Numbered from the stretch's first letter, positions 8,201-15,297 are shown. The stretch: DNA of 15,780 nt from an uncultured Lachnospiraceae bacterium (GCA_902787595.1 CADAHD010000035.1:1-15780); one strand, 5' to 3'. The notes: generated from the letters alone by a model not told the origin. Numbers and translations are program-made.

Positions 8201-8584
8201 AAGCCGCAGGGACTGATAAGCAGCGATATGAATGTGATACATGCTCTTGACGGCAGCTTTTCAGGCTGGTCGGAAGTGATACCTGTGTTTCTTACAAAAG
8301 ATAATGAGATATCCTACAAACAGACCAACAGTGTTTTGTCACCGGAAGATATGAAGGCTCTGATGGAGTATGCGGAGCTTAAACTGTTGGGCCTGGGTCG
8401 TGAGATGCTTAAGGGCAGGATAGAAGTGAAACCCATAAACGCAGACAGCTGTAAGTATTGCAGTCACAGGGATGAATGCATGTTTGATATAAACCTTCCG
8501 GGCTGCGCCTATTCCGGAGAGGAAATAAGCAGGGATGAGGCGATGGAGCGTATCAGGAAGGCAGTCAGCGATACAGAGGAATAA
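5216..8584 (+). CDS. addB: ATP-dependent helicase/deoxyribonuclease subunit B
   Basis: AddB pairs with AddA to resect double-strand breaks and load the recombinase, the Firmicutes counterpart of RecBCD. At 1122 residues it is close to the B. subtilis length (about 1166). Walker A GGSGSGKS is at 8-15, the only helicase-like motif expected to stay intact in AddB. The C-terminal nuclease has D909 (GKIDRLDEY), D926 and K928 (ITDYKSGK) and the Q946-x-x-x-Y950 motif. Four Fe-S ligands are present: C773 (AACAY) and C1079, C1082, C1088 (CKYCSHRDEC). The C-x2-C-x5-C spacing is that of the AddB 4Fe-4S cluster pinning the nuclease domain. The start is one base after the gatB stop. AAGGAG (5197-5202) is inside gatB, 13 bases upstream, so coupling to gatB translation is likely. 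It abuts addA exactly. Confidence 0.96.
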   Translation: MKLRFIIGGSGSGKSSTLQNEIIRRAEKEPGRQYMVVVPDQFTMQTQKEMVERHPAGGIMNIDVQSFGRLCHRISDEVGAKERIVLDDTGKNLVLKHLAAELAEKLPAIGSSLSRKGYIHEVKSVISEFMQYGIGPESVGRLSEAASGKKALCAKLKDLKTVYEAFNSYLGERYITKEEKLDILAGQIEKSKLLKGSVVAFDGFTGFTPVQENVIRRLFHCCDELIFTIIMPADEYDSYRADFDDHRLFALSMKTIRSLEQLAHDEGAERGEDIFLSGPAPRFAASPALAFLDSNIFRGGDRVYDKDLRGEISAFAAADPHEEVAEIFRRIRKLTHESDLAYRDIAVITGDLERYSPYITECSRMYDIPCFVDINQKLEHNPFTEYLRSAMECVDRGYAFDSVMHFLRSGLSGIDPEAADELENYLLATGIRGTKAWSRLFARRPAYMKGDDEALLRVNETRLLIWNKTECLRRPGAKAKAEEYAKTLYEFIEQSDVYEKLTEYSCYFRENGDRVREKEYDQVYEVVCRLLEQIASLLEGEEISLSEFIEIFLSGVEEIKLGVLPQDIDRVVIGDMERTRLKPVKAVFFAGLNDGIIPAASGSGGMISDIDREFLGESGFVLAPTPRQRMFIQRLYLYHALGRPSHKLILSYSSADRKGDSQRVSYLMGRIRELFPGLKIQRAGRQEDELPAVGEMALMLSEYASGIMSEDKKPGFYTDYAILKERDREVMAKLTETAFYRYIPKVLAKGAVSDLYGAVISGSVSRMESFAACAYAHFLSYGLKLKDRESNELESPDMGSIYHDVLERFGKLLDEKGLEWGAVKSDFIDENLPGIMSAVAAEYGTEKLYQDCVSAYVYKRMGRILKRSIRTVAYQLSKGSFKPVKYEYRFERNTQPEPGVDMRLSGKIDRLDEYRQGDKCYIKITDYKSGKRRLMPEKVWSGEQLQLPVYLYEAVRKTGEGAVPAALFYYTLTDPWVKCKDNKYSDPELKLPGLLKPQGLISSDMNVIHALDGSFSGWSEVIPVFLTKDNEISYKQTNSVLSPEDMKALMEYAELKLLGLGREMLKGRIEVKPINADSCKYCSHRDECMFDINLPGCAYSGEEISRDEAMERIRKAVSDTEE

Positions 8585-11500
8585 ATGGATTATACAGACG
8601 AACAAAAAGAGGTTATAGAGACAAGGGGAGAGAATCTGCTGGTATCCGCAGCTGCGGGCAGCGGCAAGACTGCCGTGCTGAGCGCCAGGATACTCTCGCT
8701 GCTCACCGATGAAAAGGATCCTGTTGATATCGACAGGATGCTTATAGTGACTTTTACGCGCGCCGCTGCCGCAGAAATGAGGGAGAGGATAGGAAAGGCT
8801 ATTTCCGCATACTGCGCGGAGCATCCGGGGAACAGGCATATGGAGAGGCAGAGCACTCTTCTGAACAATGCACAGATCACGACCATTGACAGTTTCTGCC
8901 TTTTTGTCGTGAAGAATAATTTTGCGGATATAGAACTGGATCCCGGTTTCCGCATACTGGATGAAGGTGAAAAACAGCTGATGCTTGCCGACTGTCTTGC
9001 GGAAATGATGGAAGAAAAATATTCCGGAGAAGACGAAGATTTTCTCAGCTTTATGGACAGTTACTGCAGCGGCGTAAAGGATGATCTTACACAGAAGATG
9101 ATCCTTGAGCTTTTGCAGAATGCATTGAGCGATCCCGACCCGGAAAGCTGGCTGGAAAAGGCGGCAGCGGACATAGCGCCCGTGGATTTTTCGCAGATCA
9201 GCGCAAGTGAATGGTATAAATGGGGACAGGATAAGGCTGACGGGATGATAGCCGAGCTTCAGAGCGTGGCGCAGGAGGCGATCGATATATGCAGACAGGG
9301 GGGAGAGCTCCCTGCATCTTATATGGCTTGTTCTTCATGCATCAAAAATATCGCGGATACGCTTTCCGGGCATTCCGACTATGAGGGCAGGCACCATATA
9401 ATAAGCGCTGCATCCATTCCGGCGCTCAGAGGCAAGAAGGATAAAGCGGATCCGCTTATACTTGCCGCAGCCGATGCAAAGATCGACGAGGCAAAGACTT
9501 TATATAAAGCGATAGCGGAGCTTTATTCTATAGGGGCGCAGCAGCTGGCGGATACCGCCGCAGCCCTGGGCAGAAATGCAAAGATCCTATGCGATCTCTG
9601 CAGGGAGCTTAAAGAGCGCTTTGATGCGGTCAAAAGGGAAAAGGGGCTGGTGGATTTCAATGATATGGAGCATTTTGCCCTTAAGATATTATTGGATAAG
9701 GATATGAAGCCGACCCGCGCGGCAGAGGATTACAGGGCTCATTTTGAGCATGTTTTTGTCGATGAGTATCAGGACAGCAATTATGTACAGGAATATATTC
9801 TAAAGAGCGTGGCGCGGGAAGATAATTACTTCTGCGTGGGCGATGTAAAGCAGAGCATTTACAGCTTCCGCCAGGCAAGACCCGAACTCTTTATGGAAAA
9901 GTATCGCGAATACGGCGCGAACAGGGGCGGGAAGCGCATAGACCTTAACAAAAACTTCCGCAGCAGGTCTCAGGTGATCGACTTTGTAAACCTGATATTC
10001 GAAGTGATAATGCGCGAGGATACTGCCGGCATGGATTATGATGCCGACGCCAGGCTTTATGTGGGGGCGGATTATAAGCAGGCAGACCCGGATGCATATA
10101 AGACAGAGATAGATGTGCTGCTCACGGATGAAGAGGCGCCGGAGTTAAATACTGAGGAAGAAGATACGGAAGAAGAGGATGAAGATGATGAGGACGAAGG
10201 CGGCAGCCGCGAAGAAATGGAATGCCGCATGGTCGCAGGGCGCATAAAGCAGCTGATGTCGGAGGGATTTAAAGTATGGGATAAGGACCTTGAGACGAGC
10301 AGGCCTGTGCGCTACAGCGATATAGTGCTGCTTGTGTCTTCGCCCAAACCGTACGAAAAAGCTCTCAGAAATGTGTTCGGACAGGCGGATATACCTTTGT
10401 ATCTGAATGCATCCACGGGATATTTTAATGCCATAGAAGTAAAGGGGCTGGTGGCGGCACTCAGGGTGATAGATAATCCCAGGCAGGATAAGCCGCTGCA
10501 CTTTGTGCTGACTGCTTTTCTTGAGATATTCGATGAAGATGAGATGGTGAGCATAAAAACATCCGCGCAGACTCCCTCTCTTTATGATGCGCTCAAGCTC
10601 TGCGCAGCAGGCAGCAGTGAGCTGAAAGAAAAGGCAGAGACGTTTTTTGCATGGCTTAAGCGATACAGGGAATATGCGCGTTTTATGAAAGTGAGGGAGC
10701 TGATAGAACTGCTCTTATCCGAGAGCGGATATCTGGACAGGATGAGCGCAATGCCTTCCGGAGCGGGCAGGCGCGCCAATTTAAAACTCCTGATCGAACG
10801 CGCTGCGGATTATGAACAGACCGGATACAGGGGGCTCTTTCATTTTGTGCGCTATATCTCCCTGCTCAAGAAACAGGAGGTTGACAGCGGCGAAGCCACG
10901 GTGCTCGACGGCGTTTCTGATATGGTACAGTGCATGACCATACACAAGAGCAAGGGGCTGGAATTCCCTGTGGTCATATGTATGGGCTTTTACCGGCATT
11001 TCAACAAAAGGGGCAGAAACGCAGCCGTGATGACCGATGCGGGTCTGGGCATAGGGCTTGAAGCTATCGATCCCGTGGCCAGAACAAAGATAGCCGGAAT
11101 AAAGCGCCGTTATCTTGCAGAAAAAAAGAAGAGCGATGAGCTGGCGGAACAGATGCGCAAGCTCTATGTGGCTCTGACCAGGGCCAGGGAGAAGCTCATC
11201 ATTACGGATGTGCGCGGCAAACGCAGGGATTGTGAGCTTAAAGAAGCCCGCGGGCATGTAATACGCAAGGCAGACAGCTTTAACGGGCTTATATATGCCG
11301 CTCTGGATAACAGCGGGATAGCGGGCGGATATATCAGGTATATAAACGATGGCGGCAGCAGCGCAGCGGCAGAGAAAGAGCTTAAGCGTGCCTTTGGAGA
11401 CAGGGATCTGCTGATATCCGATGCCTTGCCCGTTGATGAGAGGCTTAAAGCCGGTATACTAAAAGGTCTGCAAAGAAGTTATTCCCACCCCGATCTGAAG

Positions 11501-12154
11501 GGGCTGTTTACAAAGACCAGCGTATCGGAGCTTAAACGCGCGGCTTATGAAGACGAAGAGGCGCATGCTGTGTTTGAGAGCGATATCAGGGAAGCTTATG
11601 TGCCGTCTTTTGCATCGGCAGAAGAAAAGCGCGGCGGAGCGGCAAGGGGAAGCGCATATCACAGGATGCTGGAACTGCTTGATTATGCCTGCTTTAATGA
11701 AAAGGATATACCCGGGTGGATAAAAAGCTGCATCGAAAAAGAAAAAGCATCCGGCAGGCTTACGGAAGAATATGCGCAGATGATCGATCCGGCGCTTATA
11801 GAGCGGTTTCTGGCTCATGATGAGGGCAGGCGCATGATCGCGGCTGCTGCAGATTCACGGCTCTGGCGCGAACAGCCCTTCTTTATGTCTGTTCCGGCTG
11901 CAAGACTCAATCCTGCGTTTCCCGATGGGGAAAATGTGCTGATACAGGGCGTTATCGATGCATTCTGGCAGGAAGGCGACGAGCTGATACTGCTGGATTA
12001 TAAGACTGACAGGGTTGACGGAGAGGACGAACTGAAAAAACGTTATAAGATACAGCTTGAACTGTATGCCGAGGCGCTTTCAAGGATAAGGGGAAAGAAG
12101 GTCGGCAGCAAGCTGATCTACTCTTTTTGTATTGATCGTTTCATATATTTGTGA
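8585..12154 (+). CDS. addA: ATP-dependent helicase/nuclease subunit A (UvrD-family)
   Basis: AddA is the 3'-5' helicase and second nuclease of the AddAB break-resection enzyme. This protein has 1189 residues, a normal length. SF1A motifs are in order: Walker A AAGSGKT (23-29), DEYQD (393-397), GDVKQSIYSFRQ (motif III), NKNFRSR (motif IV), MTIHKSKGLE (784-793, motif V) and LYVALTRAR (860-868, motif VI). The C-terminal RecB-type nuclease shows GSAYHRMLE, D1125 (VIDAF), D1138 and K1140 (LDYKTDR) and Q1157-x-x-x-Y1161. A very acidic run at 523-538 (Glu/Asp with two Thr) lies between helicase motifs IV and V and looks like a lineage-specific loop. The ATG follows the addB TAA with no gap. No clear terminator follows; a new promoter begins within 30 bases. 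Confidence 0.97.
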   Translation: MDYTDEQKEVIETRGENLLVSAAAGSGKTAVLSARILSLLTDEKDPVDIDRMLIVTFTRAAAAEMRERIGKAISAYCAEHPGNRHMERQSTLLNNAQITTIDSFCLFVVKNNFADIELDPGFRILDEGEKQLMLADCLAEMMEEKYSGEDEDFLSFMDSYCSGVKDDLTQKMILELLQNALSDPDPESWLEKAAADIAPVDFSQISASEWYKWGQDKADGMIAELQSVAQEAIDICRQGGELPASYMACSSCIKNIADTLSGHSDYEGRHHIISAASIPALRGKKDKADPLILAAADAKIDEAKTLYKAIAELYSIGAQQLADTAAALGRNAKILCDLCRELKERFDAVKREKGLVDFNDMEHFALKILLDKDMKPTRAAEDYRAHFEHVFVDEYQDSNYVQEYILKSVAREDNYFCVGDVKQSIYSFRQARPELFMEKYREYGANRGGKRIDLNKNFRSRSQVIDFVNLIFEVIMREDTAGMDYDADARLYVGADYKQADPDAYKTEIDVLLTDEEAPELNTEEEDTEEEDEDDEDEGGSREEMECRMVAGRIKQLMSEGFKVWDKDLETSRPVRYSDIVLLVSSPKPYEKALRNVFGQADIPLYLNASTGYFNAIEVKGLVAALRVIDNPRQDKPLHFVLTAFLEIFDEDEMVSIKTSAQTPSLYDALKLCAAGSSELKEKAETFFAWLKRYREYARFMKVRELIELLLSESGYLDRMSAMPSGAGRRANLKLLIERAADYEQTGYRGLFHFVRYISLLKKQEVDSGEATVLDGVSDMVQCMTIHKSKGLEFPVVICMGFYRHFNKRGRNAAVMTDAGLGIGLEAIDPVARTKIAGIKRRYLAEKKKSDELAEQMRKLYVALTRAREKLIITDVRGKRRDCELKEARGHVIRKADSFNGLIYAALDNSGIAGGYIRYINDGGSSAAAEKELKRAFGDRDLLISDALPVDERLKAGILKGLQRSYSHPDLKGLFTKTSVSELKRAAYEDEEAHAVFESDIREAYVPSFASAEEKRGGAARGSAYHRMLELLDYACFNEKDIPGWIKSCIEKEKASGRLTEEYAQMIDPALIERFLAHDEGRRMIAAAADSRLWREQPFFMSVPAARLNPAFPDGENVLIQGVIDAFWQEGDELILLDYKTDRVDGEDELKKRYKIQLELYAEALSRIRGKKVGSKLIYSFCIDRFIYL

Positions 12155-12165
12155 TTTCATGCAAA

Positions 12166-12191
12166 CAGATAGATTTTTTTAGACCTATCTG
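12166..12191. promoter_or_regulatory. 7-bp inverted repeat overlapping the promoter (possible operator)
   Basis: CAGATAG (12166-12172) and CTATCTG (12185-12191) form a perfect inverted repeat around a 12-base AT-rich spacer. The right arm includes the TG of the extended -10 element and the left arm covers the place where a -35 would lie. That fits an operator for a repressor of the GAF/HD-GYP gene. As a transcript end for addA it is weak, because the T-run (12174-12180) is in the loop and not after the stem. Confidence 0.35.
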
Positions 12192-12198
12192 CTATAAT
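12190..12198 (+). promoter_or_regulatory. Extended -10 sigma-A promoter of the GAF/HD-GYP gene
   Basis: TGCTATAAT at 12190-12198 is a perfect TGnTATAAT extended -10. The hexamer 17 bases upstream (12170-12175, TAGATT) matches TTGACA poorly, which is usual for extended -10 promoters. Transcription would begin near 12205, about 25 bases before the ATG at 12230, giving a short leader that carries the GGAG site. Confidence 0.65.
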
Positions 12199-12229
12199 AA
12201 ATCGACTTATATTTGGAGTAAAAAATTAT

Positions 12230-13714
12230 ATGCAGATGACGGAAGCCGAAAAGGGCTTGCTTGACATTGGATATAAGATGGCTACCGAGTCCAGGTTCAT
12301 GCTTTTGTTTGACACGATCCTGGAAGGTTGCATGCATTATACGAATGCTGACGGGGGCATCCTCTACATGTTGGATGAAGAGGAGGGCCGCCTTGTTCAT
12401 CTGCTCGATGTAAACAGATCTCTTGATGTGGGAGCCGAGATCAGGGGCGGTGCATCCCAGGCGGATATGCGCAAAGCCGACGATACCGAGAGAAATCTCT
12501 TTACCCACACTTATCACAGGAAATGTCTTATCAATATAGCTGATATCTATGATATAAGCGAATTCGATACCAGGTTCATCAAAGATTTTGATATGAGATA
12601 CGGCTACAGGACCAGATCCGTGCTGATGGCGCCTATTTGCGTGGCCGGCAAGAAGGTCCTGGGTGTCATGATGCTTTATAACTGCCTGGATGATGAAGGG
12701 AATGTTATCCCGTTCACAAGGGACTGCGAACATACAGTTGCTTCCCTGACAGCCCAGATGGCCAATACGGTTACCAATATGAACCTCATCCAGGACATGA
12801 CGGAACTGCTGGCATCTTTTGTACGCTGTCTGACAACCGCTATCGACGCCAAGACACCTTATAATGCAAATCATACCCGCCACGTCGAGAAGTACTGCAT
12901 GATGGTGGTGGATTATATAAACGCCCAGTATACCAGGGGCGTGGCTGATGTTTATATCAGCCAGAATGATAAAGAGCAGCTGTCCATGGCTGCGCAGCTT
13001 CATGATATAGGAAAGATCATCACACCCCGTGAAATACTTAATAAATCAACACGTCTTGGTCCTGCTTATGACGGTTTGAGGAGCAGGCTTGAGAAGATAC
13101 GCCTGATGAAGAAGATCGATATGCTTGAAGGCAGGCTTGATAATGCCAGCTGGAAGATGGACGATCTTCGAATCGAAAATTTCCTTGAGAATCTTGAACG
13201 CCTGAATATCTGTGACTTTCTTACCGATACGGATATATCGCGTATAGAGGATATAGGCAGCCAGATCTATGTGCCGGAGGAGGGAGAACCCATCCCTTAC
13301 CTTACTGAGGAGGAAAAGAAATACCTTCATATAAGGGCAGGCACGCTTACCGATGAAGAGAGGGATCTGGTGCACGAGCATGTTGTGTATACGGATAAGA
13401 TACTGGCTGACATCAATTTTACGGAAAAGTATGATAAGGTGCGCCGCATAGCGGCAAATCACCACGAATATCTTGACGGAAGCGGTTATCCGGCAGGACT
13501 TAAGGGAGAGCAGCTCGATCTGCTGACCAGGATAATAACCGTATGTGATATCTTTGACTCCCTTACCGCGGACGACAGGCCTTATAAAGGGCCCATGCCG
13601 GTGAACAAGGCCTTCGGCATATTGAAAGATATGGTAAAGGAAGGCAAGCTTGACGAATCGGTAGTGAAATTTCTTGAAGAATGTAATCCGTTTGAAAAAA
13701 AGGTGGAGCTTTAA
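12230..13714 (+). CDS. GAF domain and HD-GYP domain phosphodiesterase-like signalling protein
   Basis: This 494-residue protein has no membrane segment and is probably cytoplasmic. Residues about 10-190 form a GAF sensor domain; DGGILYMLDEEEGRL and KKVLGVMMLYN are typical. Residues about 200-485 form an HD-GYP domain, which in studied members hydrolyses cyclic di-GMP. Visible sites are H215 (NANHTRH), H258-D259 (LHDIGK), H384 and H411-H412-E413 with D416-G417-x-G419-Y420-P421, then FDSLTADDRPYK. All key metal and signature residues are present, so activity is expected. A helical insertion of about 95 residues (272-368) separates the HD motif from the GTLTDEE helix, as in the HD-GYP subclass with an 'IRRGTLTxEE' signature that I recall. 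GGAG (12215-12218) is 11 bases before ATG 12230; ATG 12236 is too far from it. It has its own promoter and terminator, so it is probably monocistronic. Confidence 0.88.
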   Translation: MQMTEAEKGLLDIGYKMATESRFMLLFDTILEGCMHYTNADGGILYMLDEEEGRLVHLLDVNRSLDVGAEIRGGASQADMRKADDTERNLFTHTYHRKCLINIADIYDISEFDTRFIKDFDMRYGYRTRSVLMAPICVAGKKVLGVMMLYNCLDDEGNVIPFTRDCEHTVASLTAQMANTVTNMNLIQDMTELLASFVRCLTTAIDAKTPYNANHTRHVEKYCMMVVDYINAQYTRGVADVYISQNDKEQLSMAAQLHDIGKIITPREILNKSTRLGPAYDGLRSRLEKIRLMKKIDMLEGRLDNASWKMDDLRIENFLENLERLNICDFLTDTDISRIEDIGSQIYVPEEGEPIPYLTEEEKKYLHIRAGTLTDEERDLVHEHVVYTDKILADINFTEKYDKVRRIAANHHEYLDGSGYPAGLKGEQLDLLTRIITVCDIFDSLTADDRPYKGPMPVNKAFGILKDMVKEGKLDESVVKFLEECNPFEKKVEL

Positions 13715-13728
13715 AAGCTCCTCCTTTT
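13698..13728 (+). terminator. Intrinsic terminator of the GAF/HD-GYP gene, overlapping its stop codon
   Basis: AAAAGGTGGAGCTT (13698-13711) pairs with AAGCTCCTCCTTTT (13715-13728) with a single T-T mismatch. The 3-base loop TAA (13712-13714) is the stop codon itself. The 3' arm ends in TTTT, and the upstream A-run makes the stem partly symmetrical. The T-tract is short, so some readthrough into thiN is possible. Confidence 0.65.
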
Positions 13729-13769
13729 ACATTTACAGTCATAATAAGGAAGGTTTGAAAAGACAGAAT

Positions 13770-14423
13770 ATGGATGATCAAAGCCTTATAGAAGAGCAGT
13801 GCCTGATAATAAGCGGCGGTGATTATGAGGATATACCCCCGTATATGCATAAGATAAAAATGGTGATAGCCTGTGACCGCGGTTGGGAATACGCAAAGAA
13901 ACTGGGGTATAAGCCCAATGTGGTGATAGGGGATTTCGACTCCTCGGAGGCGCCGGAGGATGGCGCAGAGATAATCCGTCTGCCTGAGCGCAAGGATGAT
14001 ACCGATACCATGTATGCGGCGCGCTACGCTCTTAAGCTGGGATATAAAAAGATCAACATCTGCTGCGCCTTCGGAGGCCGTCTGGACCATACTGTTGCCA
14101 ATATCCAGACTGCGGCTTTTCTGGCGCGTAACGGCGCTTTTGTGAGGATGATGGGAAAGGATACCGAGGCGTTTGTATTCACCGCAGCAGATAAAGTCAT
14201 TGACCGCCGAGATGGCTATTCACTGTCGGTATTTGCGCTTAGCGACAGCTGTGAAGGCGTTACGATATGCGGGACCAAATATGAGGTGGAAAACATCGGG
14301 CTCTGCGATTCGTTCCCTGTAGGAGTAAGCAACCTGTGGAAAGACGATCGTGCCGAAATAACTGTGAAAAGCGGCGTTCTGATGGTGCTTATGTCAAGAT
14401 TAAACAACGGAGAACATATCTGA
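13770..14423 (+). CDS. thiN: Thiamine pyrophosphokinase
   Basis: It transfers pyrophosphate from ATP to thiamine, giving the cofactor TPP in one cytoplasmic step, and completes salvage of imported thiamine. The protein has 217 residues, typical for the family. Signatures are ACDRGWEYAKKLGYKPNVVIGDFDS, with the nucleotide and metal motif GDFDS at 54-58, then DDTDT (76-80) and GGRLDHTVANI (102-112). The C-terminal substrate-side motif is VSNLW, where VSNEF or TSNEF is usual. The start is uncertain. ATG 13770 gives the expected N-terminus, but the best purine run AAGGAAGG (13747-13753) is 16 bases away. A TTG at 13755 is in frame but only one base from that run. No promoter is convincing; readthrough of the weak upstream terminator may supply transcript. 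thiN converges on thiT. Confidence 0.9.
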   Translation: MDDQSLIEEQCLIISGGDYEDIPPYMHKIKMVIACDRGWEYAKKLGYKPNVVIGDFDSSEAPEDGAEIIRLPERKDDTDTMYAARYALKLGYKKINICCAFGGRLDHTVANIQTAAFLARNGAFVRMMGKDTEAFVFTAADKVIDRRDGYSLSVFALSDSCEGVTICGTKYEVENIGLCDSFPVGVSNLWKDDRAEITVKSGVLMVLMSRLNNGEHI

Positions 14424-14433
14424 TGAAATAAAA

Positions 14434-14465
14434 AAAGGGCTGCCGCTTTAGTGCGACAGCCTTTT
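14434..14465. terminator. Bidirectional intrinsic terminator between thiN and thiT
   Basis: AAAGGGCTGCCGC (14434-14446) pairs with GCGACAGCCTTTT (14453-14465) with one C-A mismatch and one G-U pair around the loop TTTAGT. Read on the + strand it ends in TTTT 11 bases after the thiN stop. Read on the - strand it starts 5 bases after the thiT stop and is followed by a run of seven U. It should work in both directions, better for thiT. Confidence 0.85.
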
Positions 14466-14469
14466 GGGT

Positions 14470-15174
14470 TTAAGCTTTTTCTTCGGTCAGGCTCCTTGTT
14501 TCCGTTGATACAGCCAGCTGCTTGATGCGCGCGAGCGCTTTTTTGACTGCAGGTATCTGTATTACTATGAGTGTAAGCGCCATTTCGCTGAAAATATAGA
14601 TCGCATTGTAAGCAAGTGAATAGCTTAATGCGCCCCAGCCTTCCCATGCATATGATCCGAAGAAGATCCATCCGGAAAGCACTGCGCAGACGAAACGTCC
14701 GATCACTGCAAGTATATAACCAAAGGTAAGACCGTTTTTCTTATCCTTAAAGCATCCCGAAAGCCCAAGTACAGTGAAGGCGAGCAGATAATCTATTACA
14801 AACTGCACGGGATGAACGATATAGGGATCGAGTATCAGCTGCAGGATCCCGTAGGTCAGGCCGCATAAAGAGCCTACGCCCAGGCCGTACCAGTATCCGG
14901 GCAGGCAGATTATCAGCATGGAAAAAAGCGTGATCGAGCCACCCGTAGGGAAATGGAAAAGCTTAAGGTTGGAAAGCACAGTGCCAAGAGCTATAGCCAT
15001 GGCTGTGAATACCAGCTGCTGTTCGCTGATCTTATGGATCTTCTTCTTAAGGAGAAGCATACTGAGAGAAAATAATGCAATGACCCCGATGATCAGAGCA
15101 ACATTTCCCGCAGAGGTGAAATTGTATATCACCCCACCATATCCGTCGTCAGCTTGTTCAATGAAAAAAGACAT
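14470..15174 (-). CDS. thiT: Energy-coupled thiamine transporter, substrate-binding S component
   Basis: ThiT is the membrane S component that captures thiamine for uptake by the shared ECF module (EcfA, EcfA', EcfT), which is not in this window. The protein has 234 residues. The core (about 52-215) has six hydrophobic helices with ThiT landmarks: PTGGSITLFSMLIICLPGYW, D128-Y129, and GSYAWEGWGALSYSLAYN (173-190), where Y185 and N190 match ligand-contact positions in L. lactis ThiT as I recall. The His of that protein's ligand site aligns with A164, and the Glu with D128; I believe other clostridial ThiT proteins share both. An N-terminal extension of about 50 residues adds another hydrophobic helix (about 23-43). 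AGGAGG (15184-15189) is 9 bases from the ATG. It is controlled by a TPP riboswitch and is divergent from the HAD gene. Confidence 0.93.
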   Translation of the reverse strand: MSFFIEQADDGYGGVIYNFTSAGNVALIIGVIALFSLSMLLLKKKIHKISEQQLVFTAMAIALGTVLSNLKLFHFPTGGSITLFSMLIICLPGYWYGLGVGSLCGLTYGILQLILDPYIVHPVQFVIDYLLAFTVLGLSGCFKDKKNGLTFGYILAVIGRFVCAVLSGWIFFGSYAWEGWGALSYSLAYNAIYIFSEMALTLIVIQIPAVKKALARIKQLAVSTETRSLTEEKA

Positions 15175-15183
15175 TTGATTTTT

Positions 15184-15268
15184 CCTCCTTCCGCCGGCAT
15201 TATCCGGTTCAAGTATTAAGGGTTCGGGTTCCTGACCCGTCTCAGCAGATTCTGCACCCCCGGTGAGA
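15184..15268 (-). promoter_or_regulatory. TPP riboswitch (THI element) upstream of thiT
   Basis: The - strand reads GGGGTGC, then a GCAGA...TCTGC hairpin (P3), CTGAGA, a CGGGT/ACCCG hairpin, AACCCTT, TTGAACCGGATAATGCCGGC and GGAAGGAGG, in that order. CTGAGA and the ACCxGATAATGCCxGCG block are the conserved pyrimidine- and pyrophosphate-sensing parts of the TPP aptamer. The aptamer runs directly into the thiT Shine-Dalgarno sequence. Only 9 bases then remain before the start codon, so there is no room for a terminator. Control is most likely at translation initiation: TPP closes P1 and hides AGGAGG. Confidence 0.95.
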
Positions 15269-15279
15269 TATTTTGTTAC

Positions 15280-15297
15280 TGTACAAGCGCTTGCACA
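15280..15297. promoter_or_regulatory. LacI/CcpA-like operator in the thiT / HAD divergent region
   Basis: TGTACAAGCGCTTGCACA is an 18-base palindrome with one mismatched pair; the core CAAGCGCTTG (15284-15293) is perfect. On the - strand TGCAAGCGCTTGTA matches the catabolite-response consensus TGNAANCGNNNNCA at all but one fixed position. It lies just downstream of the predicted thiT transcription start (about 15298), where a bound repressor would act as a roadblock. It could instead be the first RNA hairpin of the leader. Confidence 0.55.

Noticed and set aside
12155..12185. Terminator for addA
   Set aside because: The T-run sits in the loop of the only inverted repeat and not after it, so it does not fit an intrinsic terminator on this strand.
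13701..13714. Near-identical AGGTGGAGCTTTAA here and at 15346-15360
   Set aside because: In one place it is coding plus terminator, in the other a ribosome binding site. The similarity is short and explained by purine-rich Shine-Dalgarno-like sequence, so it is treated as chance.
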